Shown piece after piece: positions 32,103 to 43,368 of a stretch of 61,729 nt of DNA. This stretch comes from an uncultured Pelagibacteraceae bacterium (GTDB taxonomy: Bacteria > Pseudomonadota > Alphaproteobacteria > Pelagibacterales > Pelagibacteraceae), in assembly GCA_902517745.1 (NCBI GenBank), contig CABYDS010000006.1, positions 1 through 61,729 of the forward strand, written 5' to 3'. The first letter of the stretch is position 1; the number at the start of each line of letters is the position of its first letter. The position numbers were made by a program, and so were the translations under genes. A model generated the notes under the pieces. The model saw only the letters and a list, made by a program, of their open reading frames with translations, was not told the origin of the DNA and did not search any database.

Positions 32103-33662
32103 CTATTCTAGTTCAATAGTACTTGGTGGTTTAGAAGTCACATCATAAACTACTCTATTTATACCTCGAATATTATTAACTATTTTATTCGATACCATTT
32201 GCATAAATGATTTATTAAATTGAAAATAATCTGCTGTCATTCCATCTTCAGATGTTATTGCTCTGAGTAAACATAAATATTCATATGTTCTATTGTCTCC
32301 CATTACACCAACTGTTTTAACAGGTAGTAATGCAGCATAAGCCTGCCATATCTTATGATATAGATTGTGTTCTCTTAATGCATTTACAAAATAATTATCT
32401 GCTTCTTTTAAAATTTTTATTTTTTCTTTAGTAATTATGCCTGGCATTCTAATTGCTAAACCAGGACCAGGAAAAGGATGTCTAGAAATAATTTCTTTAC
32501 TTAAATTTAATTCTAGACCTAACATTCTAACTTCATCTTTAAATAAATACTTCAATGGCTCAACCAATTTTAATTTCATCCTTTTCGGCAGACCGCCTAC
32601 ATTATGATGAGACTTAATTTTTGACGTTTGACTTCCTGTTACAGATTTACTTTCAATTAAATCAGGGTATAGAGTTCCTTGAGCTAAAAATTTTACATTT
32701 TTTATTTTTTTTGCGTATTTTTCAAAAAGTTTGATAAATAAATTTCCAATAATTTTTCTTTTTTTTTCTGGATCTGATACGTTTTTTAATTTGCTTATAA
32801 ATAATTGTTCAGCATTTACATAAATTAAATTCAATTTAAATTTTTTTCTAAAAGTATTTACCACTTGTTTTTCTTCATTTTTTCTGAGCAGGCCAGTATT
32901 AACGAATATACAAGTTAGGTTTTTTCCAATCGCATTACTAATTAATTTTGCTACTACACTGCTATCTACTCCACCAGATAATGCACAAATTACTTTAGAA
33001 TTTCCAACTTGTTCTTTAATTTGTTGCATAAGTTTGGATTTTTGATTTTTTGATGTCCAATTTTTTTTAATTTTACAAATTTTAATTACAAAGTTTTTTA
33101 ATATTACTTTGCCTTTAACTGTATGGGAAACTTCTGGATGAAACTGTATGCCATATATTTTTTTTTTTATATTTTCTATCATGCATAATTTCGAATTTGA
33201 GGATTTTGCTATAACTTTAAAACCTTTAGGTAATTTAATTACCTCATCTCCATGGCTCATCCATACATTGGTAGATTTTTTTGAAAAGAAATTTTCGGTT
33301 AAAGCGCTTTTTTTTAATTTTGTAACTTTTGCTAACCCGAATTCTCTTGATTTTGCTCGTTTTACTTTACCTCCTAATTCTTTAGAGATTATCTGGTGGC
33401 CAAAACAAATACCTAAAATTGGAATATTTAAACTTAATATACTTCTATTGAATTTAACTTTTTTATTTTGATAAACATTTAAGGGACCGCCTGATAAAAC
33501 GATGCCTTTCACATTTTTTTCTTTTTTGTAGTTTTTAAGTTTGTTGTGACTTATAATTTCACAAAAAACATTTAATTCTCTTACTTTTCTTGCAATTAAT
33601 TGTGTAAACTGAGACCCAAAATCGATTATTAAAATTTTATCTAGATTATTTTCAAGACGCAT
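32103..33662 (-). CDS. guaA: GMP synthase (glutamine-hydrolysing)
   Basis: About 519 residues. The N-terminal glutamine amidotransferase domain has [16 protein letters not shown], the nucleophile in LGICFGHQI, and [10 protein letters not shown]. The ATP-pyrophosphatase domain has [14 protein letters not shown], and the C-terminal dimer region [11 protein letters not shown] and a terminal PPSTIELE. It converts XMP to GMP. I choose ATG 33662; a TTG four codons upstream would lengthen the overlap with the preceding TPR gene without adding conserved sequence. It is clustered with guaB, with a TPR gene between them. Confidence 0.96.
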   Translation of the reverse strand: MRLENNLDKILIIDFGSQFTQLIARKVRELNVFCEIISHNKLKNYKKEKNVKGIVLSGGPLNVYQNKKVKFNRSILSLNIPILGICFGHQIISKELGGKVKRAKSREFGLAKVTKLKKSALTENFFSKKSTNVWMSHGDEVIKLPKGFKVIAKSSNSKLCMIENIKKKIYGIQFHPEVSHTVKGKVILKNFVIKICKIKKNWTSKNQKSKLMQQIKEQVGNSKVICALSGGVDSSVVAKLISNAIGKNLTCIFVNTGLLRKNEEKQVVNTFRKKFKLNLIYVNAEQLFISKLKNVSDPEKKRKIIGNLFIKLFEKYAKKIKNVKFLAQGTLYPDLIESKSVTGSQTSKIKSHHNVGGLPKRMKLKLVEPLKYLFKDEVRMLGLELNLSKEIISRHPFPGPGLAIRMPGIITKEKIKILKEADNYFVNALREHNLYHKIWQAYAALLPVKTVGVMGDNRTYEYLCLLRAITSEDGMTADYFQFNKSFMQMVSNKIVNNIRGINRVVYDVTSKPPSTIELE

Positions 33663-34086
33663 CTTTTTTTTCAAACTCTTTTAGGCGTTTGTTAATAGAT
33701 ACGATTTTATCACAAAGGTTCGAGCATATTTTCTTAAAATCTTCTCTAAGTTCCTCTGCTTTAGAAAAATTAGATCTTTCTAACTCAATATCTATTAATA
33801 GATACATTGCCTCTTCATTGTTTGGCTCGAGTAGTAAGACTGTATTTATATTTTTTTCCAGTTCTGTTTTGTTTTCTTCATTTTTAAATATTTTTGCTAA
33901 ATATAGATATGACTTTGAGTCTTTGGGATTGTATACAATATTTCTTTGAAATAAAAATTTTGAATCTTCATATTTTTCGTTTTCATAAAGATTTTTCGCT
34001 TCATCAAAAAAATTAACTTTCTCCGCGTTAACATTAAAAATTAAAGTAAAAAGTAAAATTATTGCTAAAGTAATTTTTTTTATCAT
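33652..34086 (-). CDS. Exported TPR-like protein
   Basis: A 144-residue protein with a signal peptide (cleavage near NVNA-E, residue 22) and about three tetratricopeptide-like repeats ([55 protein letters not shown]). It lies between guaB (four-base ATGA overlap) and guaA (11-base overlap), although its export signal argues against a direct role in purine synthesis. No specific function is apparent. Confidence 0.75.
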   Translation of the reverse strand: MIKKITLAIILLFTLIFNVNAEKVNFFDEAKNLYENEKYEDSKFLFQRNIVYNPKDSKSYLYLAKIFKNEENKTELEKNINTVLLLEPNNEEAMYLLIDIELERSNFSKAEELREDFKKICSNLCDKIVSINKRLKEFEKKDAS

Positions 34087-35147
34087 CTTTTTATTTCGTC
34101 TATGTTATGTACCATACTTTCATAAAAACCTGCTTTAGTAATTTTGACAAATTTTGGTTTTTTTCTAAGATCTTTAATTCTTTTAGCACCTAAGTATCCC
34201 ATTGATGATTTTAAACCCCCTACTAGTTGGTAGATTATTTTTTCAACTGTACCTTTGTATTTAACAAAACCTTCAACACCTTCTGCTACATATTTTGAAG
34301 TATCTTTTTGTTTTGATTGAAAATATCTATCTGCTGATCCTTTATTCATTGCTCCAATAGATCCCATGCCCCTAAAACTTTTAAATAATTTACCACCTCT
34401 TTTTATAATTCTACCTGGAGCCTGATCTGTTCCAGCAAATAATGATCCAATCATCACCGCATCTGCTCCTGCTGCGAGTGCTTTTGCAATATCCCCAGAA
34501 AATTTGATACCTCCATCAGCTATTAATGTTGTTTTACTTTTGCCCATACCTTTTTTTACATCTAAAATTGCACTTAACTGTGGAACTCCAATCCCGGCAA
34601 CTAATCTTGTAGTACATATAGATCCTGGTCCAATTCCAACTTTTATAATATCTACGCCTTGCTTAATCAGAAATTTAGCTGCTTCTGCTGTAGCAATATT
34701 ACCTGCGCATAAAGCTGTTTTAGTCGGTTTCATTTTTTTAATTTTTTTTATTATTTCGGCTACTTTTTTTGTGTGGCCATGAGCTGTATCAACCACAATT
34801 AAATCTATATTTTCTTTTAAAACCTTTTGAGCTCTTATGTGTTCGTTTATACTTGCACCAACCGCTGCACCAACTAACATTTTTTTTGCTTTTACTTTTC
34901 TTATTTCTTTTATCTGATCATTTATTGATAAATTTCTATGTATAACACCTATTCCACCCTTTTTACCGATTGAAATAGCCATATTAGACTCTGTTACAGT
35001 ATCCATTGCTGAAGTTAGAAGAGGTATAGAAATATTTAAGTGTTTTGATAATTTAACTTCTGTCTTTACTTCTGAAGGTAAAATTTCAGAATAATTTGGT
35101 GCTAAAGTTACATCATCGAAAGTGAGTGCTTCTTTGATAGGATCCAT
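34083..35147 (-). CDS. guaB: IMP dehydrogenase lacking the CBS (Bateman) domain
   Basis: 354 residues instead of about 490. The TIM barrel is intact: LTFDDVTLAPNYSEILP at the start, TSAMDTVTES, VDTAHGHTKKV, GIGPGSICTTR with the catalytic Cys178, the flap region and the YVAEGVEG segment. Residues 71-91 run straight from HRNLSINDQIKEIRKVKAKK into MLVGAAVG, where family members insert two CBS domains. The enzyme converts IMP to XMP with NAD. Loss of the Bateman module should remove nucleotide-binding allosteric control. It overlaps the downstream TPR gene by four bases. Confidence 0.95.
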   Translation of the reverse strand: MDPIKEALTFDDVTLAPNYSEILPSEVKTEVKLSKHLNISIPLLTSAMDTVTESNMAISIGKKGGIGVIHRNLSINDQIKEIRKVKAKKMLVGAAVGASINEHIRAQKVLKENIDLIVVDTAHGHTKKVAEIIKKIKKMKPTKTALCAGNIATAEAAKFLIKQGVDIIKVGIGPGSICTTRLVAGIGVPQLSAILDVKKGMGKSKTTLIADGGIKFSGDIAKALAAGADAVMIGSLFAGTDQAPGRIIKRGGKLFKSFRGMGSIGAMNKGSADRYFQSKQKDTSKYVAEGVEGFVKYKGTVEKIIYQLVGGLKSSMGYLGAKRIKDLRKKPKFVKITKAGFYESMVHNIDEIKR

Positions 35148-35184
35148 GTCCTTATATAAACGATTCTTAAAAAAATGAAAGTAT

Positions 35185-35796
35185 CTATCTTAAATTTTTG
35201 CAGATTAAAAAACTTTCTTTAGAGTCTTTTCTACTTGCGGGAGGCTTATAAACATTAAATTTTACAAAATTCTTTTTTGAAAATGCAATTATCTCATTAA
35301 AAGAAGTTCCCATAAATAATTTTGAGACAAAATAGCCATTAGGCTTCATCATTTTTGTAGCAAAATCCAAAGCTTCTAAAACTAATTCTCCAGTTACCAT
35401 AGAGTCTAGATTTTTATTTCCCGTAGTATTGACTGCCATATCTGAAATAATCAGGTCAATTTTTCCTCCAAAATAAATACTAATATTATTTTGTTGTTCA
35501 GTATCTGTAAAATCCCCTTTTATAATTTTTACATTCTTTATTTCTTCTATTTCTTTTAAATCTATTGCTAAATGCTTATTACATTTTAAATTACTTGATA
35601 TATATTGAGACCAACTTCCAGGAGCGGCTCCAAGATCTATTACTGATATATTATTTTTTAAAAATTTAAATTTTTCGTTAATTTCTTTTAATTTATAAAC
35701 AGCTCTTGATCTATATCCTTCAACTTTTGATTGTCTAACATAAATATCTCTTCTCTGCTTATTAATCCAATTTTTTGAGATTTTATTTTTTTTCAA
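35185..35796 (-). CDS. rlmE: 23S rRNA 2'-O-ribose methyltransferase
   Basis: A 203-residue RrmJ/FtsJ-type enzyme. The K-D-K-E tetrad is visible: the Lys in SRAVYKLKEINEKF, Asp in ISDMAVNTTGN, Lys in GYFVSKLFMG and Glu in SRKDSKESFLIC. SAM motif I is VIDLGAAPGSWSQY. It methylates U2552 of 23S rRNA in the large-subunit A loop. The start is a TTG overlapping the stop of the upstream glycosyltransferase gene; no ATG is available before conserved sequence. Confidence 0.93.
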   Translation of the reverse strand: MKKNKISKNWINKQRRDIYVRQSKVEGYRSRAVYKLKEINEKFKFLKNNISVIDLGAAPGSWSQYISSNLKCNKHLAIDLKEIEEIKNVKIIKGDFTDTEQQNNISIYFGGKIDLIISDMAVNTTGNKNLDSMVTGELVLEALDFATKMMKPNGYFVSKLFMGTSFNEIIAFSKKNFVKFNVYKPPASRKDSKESFLICKNLR

Positions 35797-36707
35797 TTAG
35801 TTTTGAACCTTAAAGATTTTAAGATTTTATTATTATCCAAAGTATTTAATTCTATCTCTAGATTTTTCTCGTTTCTCATATCTTTATCATTTACTTTAAT
35901 ACCGCTAGCCAAATGTATAATTCCAATTTTATGATTCGGTAAAAAAGGTTCCACGAAAATTTTATTCTTTTCATCAAACTTTGGAAGTAAGTTGCTAGCT
36001 AACCAGTTGCAATTATGAGGAAGAAATTCAACACCTACATTATCAATATATACGCATATATTTATTGCTAGTTGCTCTGAACCAAATATTTGGCCATGAC
36101 TAAGAGTAGTTTTTAAATTTTTTTGCCAAACATTCCAACAATTAGATTCTTTTTCTAATGAGAAAACACCAATATTAATATGCGGAGCAAATGCTAACTT
36201 TCTTGCTTTATCAATATCAATTTTAGATTTAATAGCATGTTTAAAATTTTGAGATTTAATAATAGCTAATTTTCCAAACAACCAATTAACTTTACTTAAT
36301 ATTCTATATCCAGGTGTCATTGTCTGGGTAATTCCTAATTTGCCATTATCACAAGCCTTAAAATATAAGTCTATTGAACTCCAATCTTGAACCCAAGCAT
36401 CACAATCAATCCACAGATATTTTTTATAGTTAGGAAAATATTTTGGAAGAAATGCTCTTGATACCTGACTTTTTAGCCATTCTTTACCTTTAACTTTAGA
36501 TTGTGGAACCTCAATATCCCATTCAGCTTTTTTGATCTCATCTACTTTATTTTTTAGAAGAGCAGTTTGCTCCTCTGTTAAACCCGCATCAAGTATACAA
36601 ATAGCAACCTTTTCACTGTGATTGAATTGTTTAATAGAGTCTATTAATTCATTTAGCAATTCATAGTAATTAGAATCTGCTAGAGAAATAATTGCATTCT
36701 CTTTCAT
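35793..36707 (-). CDS. Glycosyltransferase-like protein (GT8-type DxD)
   Basis: A 304-residue protein with an N-terminal nucleotide-sugar-binding-like region (AIISLADSNYYELLNELI), the metal-binding-type motif YLWIDCDAWVQDW near residue 100, and the mid-region NIGVFSLEKES and GSEQLAIN, as in GT8/GT24-like enzymes. The sugar and acceptor are unknown. Its ATG overlaps the pssA stop (TAATG) and its own stop overlaps the rlmE start, so it is embedded in the phospholipid/rRNA operon. A lipid-linked acceptor would fit that context, but this is inference. Confidence 0.65.
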   Translation of the reverse strand: MKENAIISLADSNYYELLNELIDSIKQFNHSEKVAICILDAGLTEEQTALLKNKVDEIKKAEWDIEVPQSKVKGKEWLKSQVSRAFLPKYFPNYKKYLWIDCDAWVQDWSSIDLYFKACDNGKLGITQTMTPGYRILSKVNWLFGKLAIIKSQNFKHAIKSKIDIDKARKLAFAPHINIGVFSLEKESNCWNVWQKNLKTTLSHGQIFGSEQLAINICVYIDNVGVEFLPHNCNWLASNLLPKFDEKNKIFVEPFLPNHKIGIIHLASGIKVNDKDMRNEKNLEIELNTLDNNKILKSLRFKTN

Positions 36708-37504
36708 TACAAAATATCTTCGTGATGATCAACGCTATCATCTTTTTCTTTATTTTGTTTTTTCAAAAATAGGTAATGGATTGAGCTTGCTGGAATCATT
36801 ACTAAATAAATAATTCCTGAAATTATAATTGTATTAAAGGTATATATTAGCAACAAACCAAAATATAAAATTATTCCAAATAGAAGGAATATTGAAGTGC
36901 TTCTTGGAACTACAATTCTTTTTAAAGAATATGTGGGAATTTTACTTATCAAAAGAACAGAAATAATAATGAATAAAGATGGAACAATTATATTTTTATT
37001 AATAGTTATAAACTGAACCTCACTAAAACTATAAATTAATGGCATTAAAACTAATACTCCTCCTGCTGGTGATGGAATACCTTCAAAAAAGTTATCTCTC
37101 CATGAAGGTTCACCTCCTGTTGAAACATTAAATCTTGCAAGTCTCAAAGCAACACAAACTACATATATTAAAGATATTAACCAACCAAATCTACCGATAT
37201 TGTCTAGAGCCCAAAAATACATTATGAATGCTGGCGCAACACCGAAACTAATTACATCCGTTAATGAGTCTAACTCTTTTCCAACTTTTGATGTGGCTTT
37301 AATTAATCTTGCAATTCTTCCATCTAAACCATCAATGATTGCGGCAATTAAAACTGCAATAACGGATAATTCAAATCTTCCATCAAATGCAAATTTAATT
37401 GAAGTTAAGCCAATACACACTCCAACCAGCGTCATAATATTTGGCAAAATAACTCTTGAATTTTTATTTGAAACTAATCTTATATTCTTTTTTGGATTTT
37501 CCAT
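36707..37504 (-). CDS. pssA: CDP-diacylglycerol-serine O-phosphatidyltransferase
   Basis: A 265-residue membrane protein of the CDP-alcohol phosphatidyltransferase family. The catalytic motif DG..AR........G...D...D is seen in IDGLDGRIARLIKATSKVGK followed by ELDSLTD, near residues 60-85. About eight hydrophobic segments follow, then a charged tail. It makes phosphatidylserine, the precursor of phosphatidylethanolamine. Its ATG directly abuts the psd stop, making the psd-pssA pair tightly coupled. Confidence 0.93.
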   Translation of the reverse strand: MENPKKNIRLVSNKNSRVILPNIMTLVGVCIGLTSIKFAFDGRFELSVIAVLIAAIIDGLDGRIARLIKATSKVGKELDSLTDVISFGVAPAFIMYFWALDNIGRFGWLISLIYVVCVALRLARFNVSTGGEPSWRDNFFEGIPSPAGGVLVLMPLIYSFSEVQFITINKNIIVPSLFIIISVLLISKIPTYSLKRIVVPRSTSIFLLFGIILYFGLLLIYTFNTIIISGIIYLVMIPASSIHYLFLKKQNKEKDDSVDHHEDIL

Positions 37505-38152
37505 TTATCTTTTAGCTATCAATGTTTCTCCAGCAACTGCTCTTTGATTAACTTTTACTAATGGTTCATAGTTTTCAAAATATAAATCCGCTCTACTTCC
37601 GAATCTAATCATACCTATTCTAGATCCTTGATCGACATTTTCTTCAACTGAGATATCTGTTACTATTCTCCGTGCAACTAGTCCTGCTATTTGGACTACA
37701 ATTATGTCTTCTCCGTGAGAATTTTTAATTTTATAATAATTTCTTTCATTGTCTTCGCTAGCTTTATCAAGAGATGCATTAATAAATTTTCCAGGTTTAT
37801 ATAAAATTTCTTCAATTTTTCCTGAACATGGAGATCTATTTACATGACAGTCAAATACATTCATAAATATACTTACTTTCTTAAATTTTTTATTTTCAAG
37901 GCCCAATTCTTTTGGTCCGTTTGTATCTAAAACTTGTAAAACCAATCCGTCAGCAGGACTTATTAAATAGTTCTCATCATTTATTGGAATTCTTTCTGGA
38001 TCTCTAAAAAAATAATAACACCAAATACTTAAAACCAATCCTATGAAACCTAAAAAACCATGAATGAAATATAGAATGATCGTTGCTACTACGAAAATTA
38101 CTATAAATTTATAGCCTTCGTTGTGAATCTTTGGAAAAATTTTGTCTATCAT
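37505..38152 (-). CDS. psd: Phosphatidylserine decarboxylase proenzyme
   Basis: A 215-residue short-type (PSD-A) enzyme. It has an N-terminal hydrophobic anchor (residues 15-50), YLISPADGLVLQV, FMNVFDCHVNRSPCSG near residue 97, and the self-cleavage site RFGSRADLYF near residue 187, where serine becomes the pyruvoyl group. It decarboxylates phosphatidylserine to phosphatidylethanolamine at the inner membrane. It is the first gene of a long minus-strand block running to gloA. Confidence 0.94.
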   Translation of the reverse strand: MIDKIFPKIHNEGYKFIVIFVVATIILYFIHGFLGFIGLVLSIWCYYFFRDPERIPINDENYLISPADGLVLQVLDTNGPKELGLENKKFKKVSIFMNVFDCHVNRSPCSGKIEEILYKPGKFINASLDKASEDNERNYYKIKNSHGEDIIVVQIAGLVARRIVTDISVEENVDQGSRIGMIRFGSRADLYFENYEPLVKVNQRAVAGETLIAKR

Positions 38153-38226
38153 AATCGTTCAATTGATAATTCTGGATTAATATGTATATAAAAAGTATAA
38201 ATTCAATTATTAAGATACATCAAAAA

Positions 38227-39441
38227 ATGAGCAAAATTAAGGTAAAAAATCCCATTGTCGAGCTAGACGGCGATGAAATGACAAGAGTAATTTGGGAATT
38301 CATCAAAAACAAATTAATTCTACCTTATTTAGATTTAGGCATTGAGTATTACGATCTAGGAATGAAAAGCAGGGATGATACAGATGACAAAATTACCATC
38401 GACTGTGCTAATGCAATTAAAAAGAATGGAGTAGGTATCAAATGCGCAACTATTACTCCTGACGAGGCGAGAGTTGAAGAATTTAAATTAAAGAAAATGT
38501 GGAGATCACCGAATGGAACAATAAGAAATATTATTGGAGGAACAGTATTTAGAGAGCCAATAATTTGTAAAAATATTCCTAAACTTGTCCCATCTTGGAC
38601 AGATCCATTAATTATTGGAAGGCATGCTTTTGGTGATCAATACAGAGCTACAGACTTTTTAGTTCCAGGAAAAGGTAAATTAGAAGTTAAATGGACATCA
38701 GAAGATGGAAGTGATGAAAAGAAATATGAAGTATTTAATTTTCCAGGACCAGGTATTGCTCTTTCAATGTATAATTTAGATAAATCAATAGAGGACTTTG
38801 CAAGATCATGTTTCAATTACGGCCTAATAAAAAAATGGCCTGTATATTTATCAACAAAGAATACGATACTAAAAAAATATGATGGTAGATTTAAAGATAT
38901 ATTTCAAAATATTTTTGAAAAAGATTTTAAATCAGAATTTGAAAAAAATAATATAACTTATGAACACAGGTTAATCGATGATATGGTTGCTTGTGCAATG
39001 AAGTGGCATGGTAAATATATTTGGGCTTGTAAAAATTATGATGGTGATGTTCAGTCAGACACTGTTGCTCAAGGTTATGGTTCATTAGGTTTAATGACTA
39101 GCGTTTTACTGGCACCTGATGGCAGAACAATGGAAGCTGAAGCAGCTCATGGAACTGTAACTCGACATTTTAGAATGCATCAGCAAGGTAAAGAAACGTC
39201 AACTAATCCGATTGCATCTATATTTGCTTGGACAAGGGGTTTGGCACACAGAGGAAAGTTAGATAGCAATGATGAATTAATTAAATTTGCCAAAACACTT
39301 GAAGAAGTATGTGTTGAGTCAGTTGAATCAGGTTCAATGACTAAAGATTTGGCTATACTAATTGGTCCTTCAACAAAATATTTAACAACTAACCAGTTTT
39401 TAGATGTAATTGATGGAAGTTTAAAACAAAAATTAAATTAA
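38227..39441 (+). CDS. icd: NADP-dependent isocitrate dehydrogenase
   Basis: About 404 residues of the eukaryote-like IDH type: [20 protein letters not shown] at the N-terminus, [35 protein letters not shown], the DQYRATDF segment, and [12 protein letters not shown] near residue 310. It oxidises isocitrate to 2-oxoglutarate with NADPH. I start it at ATG 38227; an ATG fifteen codons upstream adds a low-complexity Ile/Lys extension not expected in the family. Its 3' end overlaps alaS by nine bases, convergently. Confidence 0.95.
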   Translation: MSKIKVKNPIVELDGDEMTRVIWEFIKNKLILPYLDLGIEYYDLGMKSRDDTDDKITIDCANAIKKNGVGIKCATITPDEARVEEFKLKKMWRSPNGTIRNIIGGTVFREPIICKNIPKLVPSWTDPLIIGRHAFGDQYRATDFLVPGKGKLEVKWTSEDGSDEKKYEVFNFPGPGIALSMYNLDKSIEDFARSCFNYGLIKKWPVYLSTKNTILKKYDGRFKDIFQNIFEKDFKSEFEKNNITYEHRLIDDMVACAMKWHGKYIWACKNYDGDVQSDTVAQGYGSLGLMTSVLLAPDGRTMEAEAAHGTVTRHFRMHQQGKETSTNPIASIFAWTRGLAHRGKLDSNDELIKFAKTLEEVCVESVESGSMTKDLAILIGPSTKYLTTNQFLDVIDGSLKQKLN

Positions 39442-42096
39442 CGTTTTTAATTTTTCTAATGCTTCATCGATTTTATTAGAGTCTTGGCCTCCAGCCTGTG
39501 CAAAATCTTTACGACCTCCACCGCCTTTTCCACCTATAATTTCAGATCCTAGTTTTGCAAATTTAACTGCATCGTATTTGTTTGTTAAATTTTCAGTTAC
39601 ACCTACCGCAAGACCAACTTTCTCATCTTTATTTGCAAATACAACTACTATGCCATCACCTAATTCTTTTTTACCTGCATCAACTAGTCTTCTTAGGTCT
39701 TTTGGAGATAGGTCTTGAACTTTTTGTAATCTAACTTGAGTACCATTTATATTTTCATCTCTTATTATGTTTTTTGTTTTATCACCTAAAACTGATTGAA
39801 CATTTAATTGTTCTAGTTGTTTATTGAGGTCTTTAATTAATCCTTTGGTATCTTTATTTTCTAGATTTGGTTTTCCACCTAATTTAATTATTTGAGCAGA
39901 AACATCCTTAATATTGTCTTCATCTTTTTGAGCAGAAAGGTTTGACATTTTTTCCTTATTTTTTAAGAATATTTCGAGTTGTTTGTCCCTTAAAGCTTCA
40001 ACTCTTCTCACTCCAGCAGCTATTGAGGATTGGCTAACAGTTTTAAATTTTCCAATATCACCTGTATTTTTTACATGAGTTCCACCACATAATTCTGTTG
40101 AAAAATAAGAGTTATTTTCCGCTCCCATAGAAACTACTCTCACTTCTTCTCCATATTTTTCACCAAAAAAAGCTAAAGCACCTTTTTCAATGGCAGCTTT
40201 TGGTGTCATAATTCTTGTAGTTACATCAGTTTTGTTTTGTACGTATTCATTAACTAATTTATCGATAATTGTTAATTCGTCCTCTGTAATTGGTTTCATA
40301 TGACTAAAATCAAATCTTAGTCTATCAGGCGCAACTAAAGATCCTTTTTGCATAACGTGTTTTCCCAATGTTCTTCTCAAAGACTCATGTAATAAATGAG
40401 TTGCAGAATGATACGCCTTAAGATTGTTACGTCTTTCAATATCTATTTTCATTTCTACAACGTCTTTAATCTTAATCTCACCAGATTTTAGAATTCCATG
40501 ATGTATAAACAGATCTCCAAGTTTTTTTTGAGTATCTGTTACCTCAAAGACTGAATTACCAGATACTATTGTTCCTTGATCTCCAACTTGTCCACCAGAC
40601 TCTCCATAAAAAGGGGTTTGATTAGTAATAATTATCCCTTCCTCACCATTTGAAATATTTTGTGCTTCTTTGTTATTTTTAATTATTGATAACACCACTC
40701 CTTCTGATTGGTTAAACTCATAACCAAGAAACTCTGTAGGTCCTATTTTATCTTTTATACCAAACCATATTTCTTCTTCAGAGGCGTCTCCGGAACCTTT
40801 CCAGTTTTGTTTCGCAAGCTCTTTGCTCTTTTTCATTAATTCATCAAATTTATTTTGATCAACGGTCAAAGATTTATTTTTTAAAATATCTTCTGTTAAG
40901 TCTAATGGGAAACCATAAGTATCATACAATTTAAATGCTACTTCACCTGGTAAAACTTTTTTTATTTTCGAAATTTCATCATTCAAAATTTTAATTCCTC
41001 TATCAAGTAATACTAAAAATTTTTCTTCTTCCATTTTTAATGTTTCTTTGATCAAAGTCTCTGATCTTTCTAATTCAGGATAATTTCCTTTCATTTCGTC
41101 TTTCAATGTATCAAAGATTTTATTAAAGACTGGTTCTTTAGAACCTAGCAAATGAGAATGTCTCATTCCTCTTCTCATTATTCTTCTAAGAACATAACCT
41201 CTGCCTTCATTTGAAGGTAATACTCCTTCTGCAAGAAGAAATGAGCTAGCTCTTAAGTGATCTGCAATTACTCTAAAACTTGATAAATTATTTTCATCTT
41301 GTTTTACTTTTGTAAATTCAGAAATCGAGCTAATTAATTTTTTAAAATGATCTGTTTCGTAATTATCATGTGTGCCCTGAAGTAATGCTGCAATTCTTTC
41401 TAAACCCATTCCAGTATCTACAGAAGGTTTTGGAAGATTAATTCTTTTATCTTTTGAAACTTGCTCAAATTGCATGAAGACTAAATTCCATATCTCAATA
41501 TATCTATCGCCATCCTCATCTTTGGTTCCGGGTAAACCACCTTTTAAATGATCTCCATGATCATAAAATATCTCTGAACAAGGTCCACAAGGGCCCGTTT
41601 CACCCATTGACCAAAAATTATCAGAAGTTGCTATCCTAATAATTCTATCATCGCTAAAACCGGCTATTTTCTTCCAAAAATTAAAGGCTTCATCGTCTTC
41701 ATGAAATACTGTTACATATAATCTATCTTTATTTAATCCAAAATCTTTAGTAATTAAATTCCAAGCAAGTTCAATTCCCCTTTCCTTGAAGTAATCTCCG
41801 AAAGAAAAATTTCCAAGCATTTCAAAAAATGTATGGTGTCTTGGAGTGTAGCCAACGTTTTCAAGATCGTTATGTTTACCTCCTGCTCTTACACATTTTT
41901 GAGAAGTGGTTGCTCTTTGATAATCCCTTTTTTCTAATCCGGTAAAAACATTTTTAAACTGGACCATTCCAGAATTTGCAAACATTAATGTTGGATCATT
42001 ATTTGGAACCAAATTGCTAGACTCAACAATCTTATGATCATTTTTTTCGAAATAATCTAAAAAAGTTGACCTGATCTCGTTTAATGTTTTTGCCAT
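39433..42096 (-). CDS. alaS: Alanyl-tRNA synthetase
   Basis: A full-length 887-residue enzyme. The class II core has [48 protein letters not shown] and [16 protein letters not shown]. The editing domain zinc site is seen as [13 protein letters not shown] and [13 protein letters not shown]. The C-Ala domain ends with [17 protein letters not shown]. It charges tRNA-Ala. It lies downstream of recA on the same strand, separated by a terminator. Confidence 0.97.
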   Translation of the reverse strand: MAKTLNEIRSTFLDYFEKNDHKIVESSNLVPNNDPTLMFANSGMVQFKNVFTGLEKRDYQRATTSQKCVRAGGKHNDLENVGYTPRHHTFFEMLGNFSFGDYFKERGIELAWNLITKDFGLNKDRLYVTVFHEDDEAFNFWKKIAGFSDDRIIRIATSDNFWSMGETGPCGPCSEIFYDHGDHLKGGLPGTKDEDGDRYIEIWNLVFMQFEQVSKDKRINLPKPSVDTGMGLERIAALLQGTHDNYETDHFKKLISSISEFTKVKQDENNLSSFRVIADHLRASSFLLAEGVLPSNEGRGYVLRRIMRRGMRHSHLLGSKEPVFNKIFDTLKDEMKGNYPELERSETLIKETLKMEEEKFLVLLDRGIKILNDEISKIKKVLPGEVAFKLYDTYGFPLDLTEDILKNKSLTVDQNKFDELMKKSKELAKQNWKGSGDASEEEIWFGIKDKIGPTEFLGYEFNQSEGVVLSIIKNNKEAQNISNGEEGIIITNQTPFYGESGGQVGDQGTIVSGNSVFEVTDTQKKLGDLFIHHGILKSGEIKIKDVVEMKIDIERRNNLKAYHSATHLLHESLRRTLGKHVMQKGSLVAPDRLRFDFSHMKPITEDELTIIDKLVNEYVQNKTDVTTRIMTPKAAIEKGALAFFGEKYGEEVRVVSMGAENNSYFSTELCGGTHVKNTGDIGKFKTVSQSSIAAGVRRVEALRDKQLEIFLKNKEKMSNLSAQKDEDNIKDVSAQIIKLGGKPNLENKDTKGLIKDLNKQLEQLNVQSVLGDKTKNIIRDENINGTQVRLQKVQDLSPKDLRRLVDAGKKELGDGIVVVFANKDEKVGLAVGVTENLTNKYDAVKFAKLGSEIIGGKGGGGRKDFAQAGGQDSNKIDEALEKLKTLI

Positions 42097-42146
42097 ATTT
42101 TGTTAAAATACAGCTTTTTCTATTGATGTCTACACCTCTGAAGGGA

Positions 42147-42174
42147 AAAAAGGCGCCCTTTCGAGCGCCTTTTT
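42147..42174 (-). terminator. Intrinsic terminator after recA
   Basis: AAAAAGGCGC (42147-42156) and GCGCCTTTTT (42165-42174) form a ten-pair stem around an 8-base loop, and on the minus strand the stem runs into a T tract. It lies 19 bases after the recA stop and separates recA from alaS. Confidence 0.9.
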
Positions 42175-42193
42175 AATAACTAAAAGTTATCTG

Positions 42194-43318
42194 CTAATTT
42201 TTTTTAGTAGGAATTTCTTCTTCTTTTTTTTGAGCCTCTACTTTTTCTTCGCTTAGTGGATTTCCCTCAATTTTCTTTGAGATCACACCAGCCTTTTCTC
42301 TGATTGCCATTTCAATTTCAGCAGCGGCTTTAGGATTTTGTTCAAGGTAAAGTTTTGCATTTTCTCTACCTTGACCAATTTTTTCACCTTTGTAAGCGTA
42401 CCAAGCTCCAGATTTCTCTACGATATCTGCTTTGGCACCTAGGTCTATTAGTTCCCCTACTTTACTAATTCCTTTTCCATACATTAAGTCAAACTCAACA
42501 ACTTTAAATGGTGGAGCAACTTTATTTTTCACAACTTTAACTCTTGTTGTGTTACCAACGATATTATCTTTATCTTTGATTGCTCCAATTCTTCTAATGT
42601 CCATTCTAACTGATGAGTAGAATTTTAAAGAATTTCCACCTGATGTTGTTTCTGGGCTTCCAAACATAACACCAATTTTCATTCTAATTTGGTTAATGAA
42701 AATAACCATTGTATTAGTTCGTGAAATTGAGCCTGTTAATTTTCTTAATGCTTGAGACATCAATCTAGCTTGCAAACCAACATGAGTATCACCCATATCG
42801 CCTTCAATTTCAGCTCTTGGCGTTAATGCAGCTACAGAGTCTACAACAAGAACTGACATTGAGCCAGATTTAATTAATGTATCAGTAATTTCTAAAGCTT
42901 GTTCACCTGTGTCTGGTTGAGAAATTAGTAACTCTTCAGTATTTACACCTAATTTCTTTGCATACACTGGATCTAAAGCGTGTTCTGCATCAACGAAACC
43001 ACAAATTCCACCTGCCTTCTGTGCTTCTGCAACTACTTGCAATGCTAATGTAGTTTTTCCCGAAGACTCTGGTCCATATATTTCAATAATTCTTCCTTTT
43101 GGTAATCCACCAATTCCTAAAGCAAGATCTAAGCTTAAAGATCCAGTTGAGATAGACTCAACATCCATAGCTTTTTGCTCACCGAGCTTCATTACTGAGC
43201 CTTTTCCAAAGCTATCTGTAATTTGGCTGATTGCTGCGTCTAATGCTTTATTTTTCTCTTTGTTTTCCAATTCTTTATCTTTTGCGGTTTTCACCACTTT
43301 TAGGTTATTTTTAGTCAT
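42194..43318 (-). CDS. recA: Recombinase RecA
   Basis: A 374-residue RecA with Walker [16 protein letters not shown] near residue 80, [28 protein letters not shown], the L2-region [17 protein letters not shown], and an acidic/lysine-rich C-terminus. It drives homologous recombination and acts as the coprotease that triggers UmuD self-cleavage; umuDC is encoded 3 kb away. A candidate LexA-type operator lies 51 bases before its ATG and an intrinsic terminator follows, so it is a single-gene transcript. Confidence 0.97.
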   Translation of the reverse strand: MTKNNLKVVKTAKDKELENKEKNKALDAAISQITDSFGKGSVMKLGEQKAMDVESISTGSLSLDLALGIGGLPKGRIIEIYGPESSGKTTLALQVVAEAQKAGGICGFVDAEHALDPVYAKKLGVNTEELLISQPDTGEQALEITDTLIKSGSMSVLVVDSVAALTPRAEIEGDMGDTHVGLQARLMSQALRKLTGSISRTNTMVIFINQIRMKIGVMFGSPETTSGGNSLKFYSSVRMDIRRIGAIKDKDNIVGNTTRVKVVKNKVAPPFKVVEFDLMYGKGISKVGELIDLGAKADIVEKSGAWYAYKGEKIGQGRENAKLYLEQNPKAAAEIEMAIREKAGVISKKIEGNPLSEEKVEAQKKEEEIPTKKN

Positions 43319-43368
43319 TTTTTGCCTCTTTTTTTGCTTTTTTTAACACTCGAATCATGAATTTAAAT

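Noticed and set aside
33663-33674. TTG start four codons upstream for guaA
   Set aside because: It only lengthens the overlap with the TPR gene; ATG 33662 gives a normal GuaA N-terminus.
38182-38226. N-terminal extension of isocitrate dehydrogenase from an upstream ATG
   Set aside because: The extra 15 residues are Ile/Lys-rich and not expected in the family, and the ATG at 38227 begins right where similarity starts.
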